Virus record (IMG/VR): IMGVR_UViG_3300013004_000159
Location: 1-26,310 of that record
Strand: one strand, 5' to 3'
From: a virus
DNA: 26,310 nucleotides
Shown: positions 22,000 through 26,310 of the stretch, one piece after another
Position numbering within the stretch: position 1 is the stretch's first letter
Layout of the letters: each line of letters opens with the position of its first letter
Program-made: the position numbers and the translations under genes
Notes under the pieces: model-generated
The model's database searches: none
What the model was told of the DNA's origin: nothing
The model's input: only the letters and a program-made list of their open reading frames with translations

Positions 22000-22019
22000 A
22001 TTTACAAATAAAAGTAATT

Positions 22020-23132
22020 ATGATAGGTGAACATTTTAATTTTGAGGACGTTTTCTTTAGAGATCTTACAGTATGTGTACTTGATACACTCGAAGGTCAA
22101 ATAAAATGGGTAAACCGATTTTCCAAAGGCGACTACTACGTCCAAGTTCCAATTTACTACTCTCTAACCGGTGATGAAAGATTCTTATTAGATACTTTCC
22201 AAGATGATATAGTATCCGAAAATAGATTTGTTGAACTCAATACAGATCTTATACCAAGAGGTCACTTAACAATGACCGGATTTAACATTAGAGGTGACGA
22301 ATTTGCGAATCCAAATGTTTGGCTAAAAATGGTTGTTGAAAATGAATTAGAAATAAGAAAAGTTTTAGCAAAGGTAAGAGCCATTCCAATTACTGTAAAT
22401 TATGAATTGACTATAAAGTTATCTTCAGAAATTGACACATTCAAATGTAGTCAAGCAATTATGGACACACTATGGCTTTATAAATTTATGTACTTTGAGT
22501 ACAACTTTATGAATATTGATGCTGTAATTCTAATGCCAGATAATAATCAGATTCAAATGAGTAGAGAAAAAAATCTAACATCTGATAACAACATTGAGCT
22601 AAAGGCTACTTTTGAGGTACAAACTTATTATCCAGCTTTCAGAAAAGATAGAGTAAATCCTGATGGTTATCCAGTTACATATGGCGAACCACCAACAGAC
22701 CCTAATACTTATCCGGATAGTGGTACCTATACAAATCTTGTACAACCTCCAAGAACTAATCCTAGAGGTCCACTACCACCATACTTTACCTATCCAGGAA
22801 GACCATGGGATCCTAGTGATTTTCCAACTGAATGGGGATGGCCATTCCCACCAGACACTTCTTCTATTCCAATTGGAGCAACTTCAATTAGCGGAACATC
22901 AAGTTTTGGTGGATTTCCGGGGTCATCAAATCCAACGGATGACAATCCAGGTCCTAATGGAGGTGGTCCAACTCCAAACCAAGACTACTTTATCTATGCT
23001 CCGAAAAGAACAAGATGGTTTAGTAACATACTTAAGGCAAGACAACAATCTAGAACTGGACCGGCTAATCCATATAGTGCTAGCTCAGGAAATGATGGTG
23101 GAAGTAACCCACCGATTGACCCCAATGCGTAA
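22020..23132 (+). CDS. Putative tail sheath stabiliser (gp15-like) with long Pro/Gly-rich tail
   Basis: An upstream in-frame ATG at 21939 would overlap the gp44 start region and the promoter, so 22020 (MIGEHFNFEDVFF) is chosen, giving 370 residues. Residues 1-215 resemble gp15-type proteins: VQVPIYYSLTGDERFLLDTF, then LIPRGHLTMTGFNIRGDEF, IPITVNYELTIKLSSEID, an AIMDTLWLYKFMYFEYNF helix-strand, and KATFEVQTYYPAF. In T4, gp15 caps the tail and joins it to the head. Residues about 216-370 are Pro/Gly/Asn/Thr-rich and probably disordered, with PPTDPNTYPD, PLPPYFTYPGRPW and NPGPNGGGPTPNQD, which T4 gp15 lacks. A baseplate protein is an alternative assignment. Confidence 0.5.
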   Translation: MIGEHFNFEDVFFRDLTVCVLDTLEGQIKWVNRFSKGDYYVQVPIYYSLTGDERFLLDTFQDDIVSENRFVELNTDLIPRGHLTMTGFNIRGDEFANPNVWLKMVVENELEIRKVLAKVRAIPITVNYELTIKLSSEIDTFKCSQAIMDTLWLYKFMYFEYNFMNIDAVILMPDNNQIQMSREKNLTSDNNIELKATFEVQTYYPAFRKDRVNPDGYPVTYGEPPTDPNTYPDSGTYTNLVQPPRTNPRGPLPPYFTYPGRPWDPSDFPTEWGWPFPPDTSSIPIGATSISGTSSFGGFPGSSNPTDDNPGPNGGGPTPNQDYFIYAPKRTRWFSNILKARQQSRTGPANPYSASSGNDGGSNPPIDPNA

Positions 23133-23146
23133 AAATAAAAAATGGT

Positions 23147-23175
23147 AAAAAATCACTTTTTATACATAATATATA
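23147..23175 (+). promoter_or_regulatory. Strong candidate late promoter for 427-aa protein
   Basis: Six A, TCAC, TTTT (23157-23160), six bases, and TAATATATA at 23167-23175; the fixed bases are identical to those at 2608-2637. The ATG is 29 bases further on. Confidence 0.65.
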
Positions 23176-23204
23176 GAGTAAAATAAAAAATAATATTTTA
23201 AAAT

Positions 23205-24488
23205 ATGAAGAATCTTAAACTCGAATTGTTTAACTTCAAGAAGGATCTTACACTTGACCAAGAAGAGATTGCTGTAATCATAGAAGGACACATGAATGCT
23301 TGTAATGAGCACTCAGAAAAAACAATTATCAATTCTCTTAACGAGAGACTGAAGGTATTTACTTACGACAAAAAAGTCAAATCATTATTAGAAGGTCTAA
23401 ATGATGATATGAAAAGTTATGAATTGTTATACGAACTTAAGAGTTTATATAATGTTCTTAATTCACAAAACCAAGGTGAACTTTATAGACAACCAATCAA
23501 TGTATTGTTACAAACAATTAGTTTAGATTCTGAACAAGATAGAATGTCAAAAATTCTTAACGAATTGGCAGTTTATGACTGGGTTCCAGAAATTAAATTA
23601 TTTGTTCACAACTTGACTTCATCTCCAGAAAAAAGAAGCAACTTATTATCTGGTGGTAAAGGAGAGTCTATTTTTACAATTGTTGAACAAGTGGAAGATG
23701 GTCATATTGCACTTATCAAAGATTCTTGGTTTATTTTAACAGAAAATAATATTGAAAAAACTCTTCTTGAGAATCATGTTAAAGATGAAGAAGATTTAAG
23801 ATCTATGAGAACTTTAGAAACGGCTATGAAATATGCTACTATCACAGAAGATAGAATCAATTTTAGAATTTCTGAGTATTTAACATTAGGTCTTTCAGTT
23901 GCTAAGAAAGATGGTCTTTACATCAATGATGATGAGATGAACGAAGAAACAACACTTGAATCTTTATTCTCATCACCAATTATCCCTATCGTAAATAAAA
24001 ACTTCTATCCTGTCCTACAAGAAGTTTCTAAAAATATGGATAAATTTGTTGAGTTAGATGTTGTTAAAAAAGTTGGTAACTTAGTAAATCCTTATTTAGA
24101 GTGTTTTGCTTTCAATTACAAAAACAGCACTTACCTTTACAGATGTGATGAAAGATATGGTAACTCATTCTTCAAATACGAATCAGCTATTGAATTAGTA
24201 AATGAAGTTAGAAATGAACTTAACTACGACTTAACTTATTTCTATGAAAATAAATTAGGAAAAGAAATTATAGTTAAAAGAAAACTTGAGGACAAAGAAA
24301 GAGAAATTAGCTTAAAACTTGAAGACGTTCAATTTAATATTGAAAAAGTTAAAGGTTCTATCCAAATGATTGGTGAATCAGTAGTTTTAACAACAGCTCT
24401 TAAAAACTTAGAAAAAAGAAGAAATCACTTAGATGCTGAATTAAACGGTGTTAAAGAACTTCAATACAAAGAAAGAATCAAACTTTAA
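23205..24488 (+). CDS. Unknown, probably abundant virion protein (427 aa)
   Basis: No family recognised. The protein begins MKNLKLELFNFKKDLTLDQEE, is mixed helix and strand, and has no membrane segment. Around residues 145-180 there is a beta-like stretch with KGESIFTIVEQVEDGHIALIKD. The C-terminal part (about 345-427) is a charged coiled-coil-like segment with KLEDKEREISLKLEDVQFN and ALKNLEKRRNHLDAEL. The promoter has the full upstream block shared with the tail tube gene, the gene stands alone between promoter and terminator, and codon use includes many C-ending Asn, Asp, Tyr and Phe codons. These traits suggest high late expression and a structural role. It is not recognisable as the major capsid protein. 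Confidence 0.7.
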   Translation: MKNLKLELFNFKKDLTLDQEEIAVIIEGHMNACNEHSEKTIINSLNERLKVFTYDKKVKSLLEGLNDDMKSYELLYELKSLYNVLNSQNQGELYRQPINVLLQTISLDSEQDRMSKILNELAVYDWVPEIKLFVHNLTSSPEKRSNLLSGGKGESIFTIVEQVEDGHIALIKDSWFILTENNIEKTLLENHVKDEEDLRSMRTLETAMKYATITEDRINFRISEYLTLGLSVAKKDGLYINDDEMNEETTLESLFSSPIIPIVNKNFYPVLQEVSKNMDKFVELDVVKKVGNLVNPYLECFAFNYKNSTYLYRCDERYGNSFFKYESAIELVNEVRNELNYDLTYFYENKLGKEIIVKRKLEDKEREISLKLEDVQFNIEKVKGSIQMIGESVVLTTALKNLEKRRNHLDAELNGVKELQYKERIKL

Positions 24489-24506
24489 TTAAATTAATAA
24501 GATTAA

Positions 24507-24534
24507 AATCCTCAAAGAAATTTGAGGATTTTTT
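24507..24534 (+). terminator. Rho-independent terminator with GAAA loop
   Basis: AATCCTCAAA at 24507-24516 pairs with TTTGAGGATT at 24521-24530 around GAAA, followed by T6. It ends the 427-residue gene unit. Confidence 0.9.
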
Positions 24535-24559
24535 ATTTTAAAAAACTTTTAGTTAATAA

Positions 24560-24568
24560 AAATATATA
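24560..24568 (+). promoter_or_regulatory. Candidate promoter for sigma factor unit (AAATATATA)
   Basis: AAATATATA lies 2 bases before a 15-codon open frame and 55 bases before the sigma gene. AAACTTTT at 24543-24550 precedes it, but the gap is nine bases rather than six. It may be a different promoter class, as sigma must be made before late transcription. Confidence 0.35.
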
Positions 24569-24570
24569 AC

Positions 24571-24618
24571 ATGAAATCAATAGCTAAAAAGGATAAATCC
24601 TTAGAAAAAATAAGCTAA
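24571..24618 (+). CDS. Possible 15-residue leader peptide upstream of sigma gene
   Basis: An ATG directly after the AAATATATA element opens a frame of 15 residues (MKSIAKKDKSLEKIS) that ends at 24616-24618, five bases before the sigma ATG. A second ATG at 24620 gives only five codons. The peptide may be translated to couple or limit sigma synthesis, or the frame may be chance. The sequence alone cannot decide. Confidence 0.3.
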   Translation: MKSIAKKDKSLEKIS

Positions 24619-24623
24619 AATGA

Positions 24624-24989
24624 ATGTACTTAAATAACAAAGATCTCTACGTAGAAATTATCGTATCAAAAGCCCAAGGAAAACTAACAAGAAACGCCGA
24701 GAAAATGCTAGAACTTCTAGCAAAGAAAACAATCAAAAAAATGAGATACTGGTCTAATGATGATAAGTTAGACTGTTATCAATCAGGACTTTTAGATATG
24801 TTCCAAAACTGGTACAATTTTAACGAAGATAAATCAGTCAACGCATTTGCTTACTTCACAGAGGTCTTTAAGAGAGGCATTGCAAAAGGATATAACGAAC
24901 TTTATAAGAAAAAAGGTGATAACGAACATCTTATTAAATTAATATCAATAGAAGGGTCAAATGACGGAATGGGACTACACTCACTCTAA
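24624..24989 (+). CDS. Late-transcription sigma factor, gp55-like
   Basis: This 121-residue protein aligns in pattern with T4 gp55. The start MYLNNKDLYVEIIVSKAQGKL matches the gp55 YVNNKELLQAII stretch. RNAEKMLELLAKKTIKKMRYW, then DKLDCYQSGLLDMFQNWYNF and KSVNAFAYFTEVFKRGIAKGYNELYKKKG correspond to a reduced sigma region 2 that binds RNA polymerase and opens the -10 element. It ends DGMGLHSL, as related phage sigmas do from memory. T4 gp55 is 185 residues; this one lacks the long C-terminal part. gp55 directs late transcription from a -10-only promoter (TATAAATA in T4), which fits the TAATATATA elements here. An in-frame stop lies directly before the ATG, fixing the start. Confidence 0.87.
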   Translation: MYLNNKDLYVEIIVSKAQGKLTRNAEKMLELLAKKTIKKMRYWSNDDKLDCYQSGLLDMFQNWYNFNEDKSVNAFAYFTEVFKRGIAKGYNELYKKKGDNEHLIKLISIEGSNDGMGLHSL

Positions 24990-25026
24990 TATCAATCTTA
25001 AAAAATTAAAACATCTTTAAACTAAA

Positions 25027-25056
25027 AAACCCACTCATTTGAGTGGGTTTCTTTTT
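25027..25056. terminator. Bidirectional rho-independent terminator
   Basis: CCCACTC at 25030-25036 pairs with GAGTGGG at 25041-25047, extended by A/T pairs, with T runs on both outgoing strands. It separates the sigma gene (+) from the convergent glutamine synthetase gene (-). Confidence 0.88.
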
Positions 25057-25066
25057 TACAATTATA

Positions 25067-26158
25067 TTAAGCCTCAGTTTCGACTTCACTATAAATAGTT
25101 TGTAACATTCTATCAGAAACTAAATAAGGGTCACAGTTAGACGCTGGTCTTCTATCCTCAAAATATCCACAACCATCTACTTGAGCCTGAGCAGGAATTC
25201 TAATCGAAGTATCTCTTGTAGAAAAACCATAACTAAACTCATGAATACCTGATGTCTCGTGAGCTCCAGTCAATCTTTGTTCGTTATGTAAACCATAAAC
25301 ATCAATATGTTCCATGTGATTTGACTCTAATTTAGACATTGACTCCATAATAATATCAATACCACCTTCTTTTCTCATTTCACTTGAAGAGAAATTAACG
25401 TGACAACCTGTGCCATTCCAATCACCCTTAAGTGGTTTTGGATGTAAAGAAACATTAACACTGTGTTTCTCAGCAACTCTTTGTAAGATATAACGAGACA
25501 TCCACAATTGGTCTGAACCATTTAGTGAAGTCACTGGTCCAATTTGATATTCCCATTGTCCAAGAAGAACTTCAGCATTAACTCCAGAAATATCTAAACC
25601 AATTTCCATACACATATTCATGTGTTCTTCAACGATTTCTCGACCAATTACAGTATCAGCACCAATACCACAATAATAATCACCTTGTGGTCTTGGATTA
25701 TTAGATGAATCTAAACTAAATCCAAGTGGTAATCCAATACCCTCACCAAATGGCATATTAGGCTTATGAGTAAGTGTATATTCTTGTTCCCAACCAAACC
25801 ACGGAGCCTCACTTTTAGTAAGAGAATCTAAAGAAAGTTCTTTAACAGTCTCAGCGAGTTTTCTTCGGTGATTAGTTATATGTGGCGTACCATCAGGATT
25901 TAAAACTTCACAAAGAACAAGCTTATGTGCAGAACCTCTAAAAGGATCATTTACAACAAAAACTGGTTTCAATAGACAATCTGTATTTTCTCCTTTACCA
26001 GATTTAGCTTGTAATGTAGAACTACCATCAAAAGACCACATCGAATAGTGTTCAGGATTGTTATCTAATCCAATAGATTCATTAACAATTTTAGTTTTAC
26101 TTCTGAGTTGTTGGGGTTCAGACCCATCTAACCAAATATACTCTTGTTTAATTTTCAT
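25067..26158 (-). CDS. Glutamine synthetase, type II
   Basis: This 363-residue protein is a complete GSII-type (eukaryote-like) enzyme that makes glutamine from glutamate, ammonia and ATP. Motifs in order are WSFDGSST at 41-48, the metal-binding PWFGWEQEY with E124 and E126, NAEVLLGQWEYQIGP from 194 with E196 and E203, GDWNGTGCHVNFS with H253, RLTGAHET at 295-302, SIRIP near 318, and YFEDRRPASNCDPY at 332-345 with E334 and R337. All catalytic positions I can check are kept. One position often Pro in this family is Leu (NAEVLL). GSII is found in some Bacteroidota and other bacteria, so host origin is likely. It would raise nitrogen supply during infection. Its upstream region lacks TAATATATA. 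Confidence 0.95.
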   Translation of the reverse strand: MKIKQEYIWLDGSEPQQLRSKTKIVNESIGLDNNPEHYSMWSFDGSSTLQAKSGKGENTDCLLKPVFVVNDPFRGSAHKLVLCEVLNPDGTPHITNHRRKLAETVKELSLDSLTKSEAPWFGWEQEYTLTHKPNMPFGEGIGLPLGFSLDSSNNPRPQGDYYCGIGADTVIGREIVEEHMNMCMEIGLDISGVNAEVLLGQWEYQIGPVTSLNGSDQLWMSRYILQRVAEKHSVNVSLHPKPLKGDWNGTGCHVNFSSSEMRKEGGIDIIMESMSKLESNHMEHIDVYGLHNEQRLTGAHETSGIHEFSYGFSTRDTSIRIPAQAQVDGCGYFEDRRPASNCDPYLVSDRMLQTIYSEVETEA

Positions 26159-26231
26159 ATAGTGTTTTTTTTATTCTATACAATAAACTAAACTTTGTTT
26201 AAATTCATGATAAAATAATCAAATTACATGT

Positions 26232-26310
26232 ATGAATAAAGTCTTTTTACAAATTTGGGAAGAATCTTCCAAAAATGAAATTCAACCAGATGGAGCTTCA
26301 CTCCATCTAA
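26232..26310 (+). CDS. Unknown small phage protein, N-terminal part (continues beyond window)
   Basis: An ATG at 26232 opens a frame that reaches the window edge after 26 codons: MNKVFLQIWEESSKNE followed by IQPDGASLHL. The pattern VFLQxWEES...PDGxSLHL is one I recall from small uncharacterised phage and bacterial proteins that continue with an acidic helix. No function is known. It is divergent from the glutamine synthetase gene, with a 73-base A/T-rich gap between the two starts. Confidence 0.6.
   Translation, partial: MNKVFLQIWEESSKNEIQPDGASLHL

Noticed and set aside
21939-22019. Longer N-terminus for the gp15-like protein (start at 21939)
   Set aside because: It would overlap the gp44 start region and the TTATATATA element and adds an unlikely Phe/Ile-rich peptide; the ATG at 22020 fits better.
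1-26310. tRNA genes
   Set aside because: No cloverleaf with a conserved TTCRANY arm was noticed by eye on either strand; a covariance-model scan would be needed to exclude them.

Overview
The window looks like part of the genome of a T4-like contractile-tailed phage (myovirus) that probably infects a member of the Bacteroidota. Recognisable T4 counterparts are the large and small terminase (gp17, gp16), tail sheath (gp18), tail tube (gp19), baseplate wedge gp25, a gp26-like hub assembly protein, the Mre11-type nuclease gp47, the clamp loader ATPase gp44, a late sigma factor of the gp55 type and, less surely, a gp15-like sheath stabiliser. The DNA is very AT-rich. Start codons are preceded by A/T-rich leaders with no Shine-Dalgarno sequence, which is usual for Bacteroidota and their phages. 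The host assignment is inference from this and from the type II glutamine synthetase.

Layout. 1-2560: the end of an unknown gene, a two-gene unit of unknown proteins, then gp47 with a small partner on the minus strand. 2560-12366: tail region, with tail tube on plus, then on minus a hub assembly pair, a very large (1319 aa) sheath, and two proteins starting with a possible head-targeting tag (187 and 1012 aa). 12540-14494: four small unknown plus-strand genes. 14491-17324: gp16 and gp17, divergent. 17321-18135: ClpS and a HAD phosphatase on minus. 18180-20558: a membrane coiled-coil pair, a Gly/Gln-rich repeat protein and an isochorismatase-like enzyme. 20559-21935: gp25 and gp44 on minus. 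22020-24989: gp15-like protein, an abundant-looking unknown protein and the late sigma factor. 25067-26158: glutamine synthetase on minus. The window ends inside another small gene. No gene-free stretch exceeds about 215 bases.

Two signals tie the window together. First, most transcription units are preceded by TAATATATA or a close variant. At three loci up to 20 kb apart it sits exactly six bases after an upstream block of six A, T, CAC or GAG, and TTTT. With the gp55-type sigma encoded here, this is best read as the phage's late promoter, the counterpart of T4 TATAAATA. Second, several unrelated proteins share the N-terminal pattern M-[KR]-[HFY]-[ILV]-x-[TNS]-x-x-x-[FY], which resembles the T4 capsid targeting sequence of internal head proteins. 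This suggests a set of proteins packed into the head, including an enzyme and a glutamine-rich repeat protein. Strong rho-independent hairpins, several with GAAA loops, separate the units.
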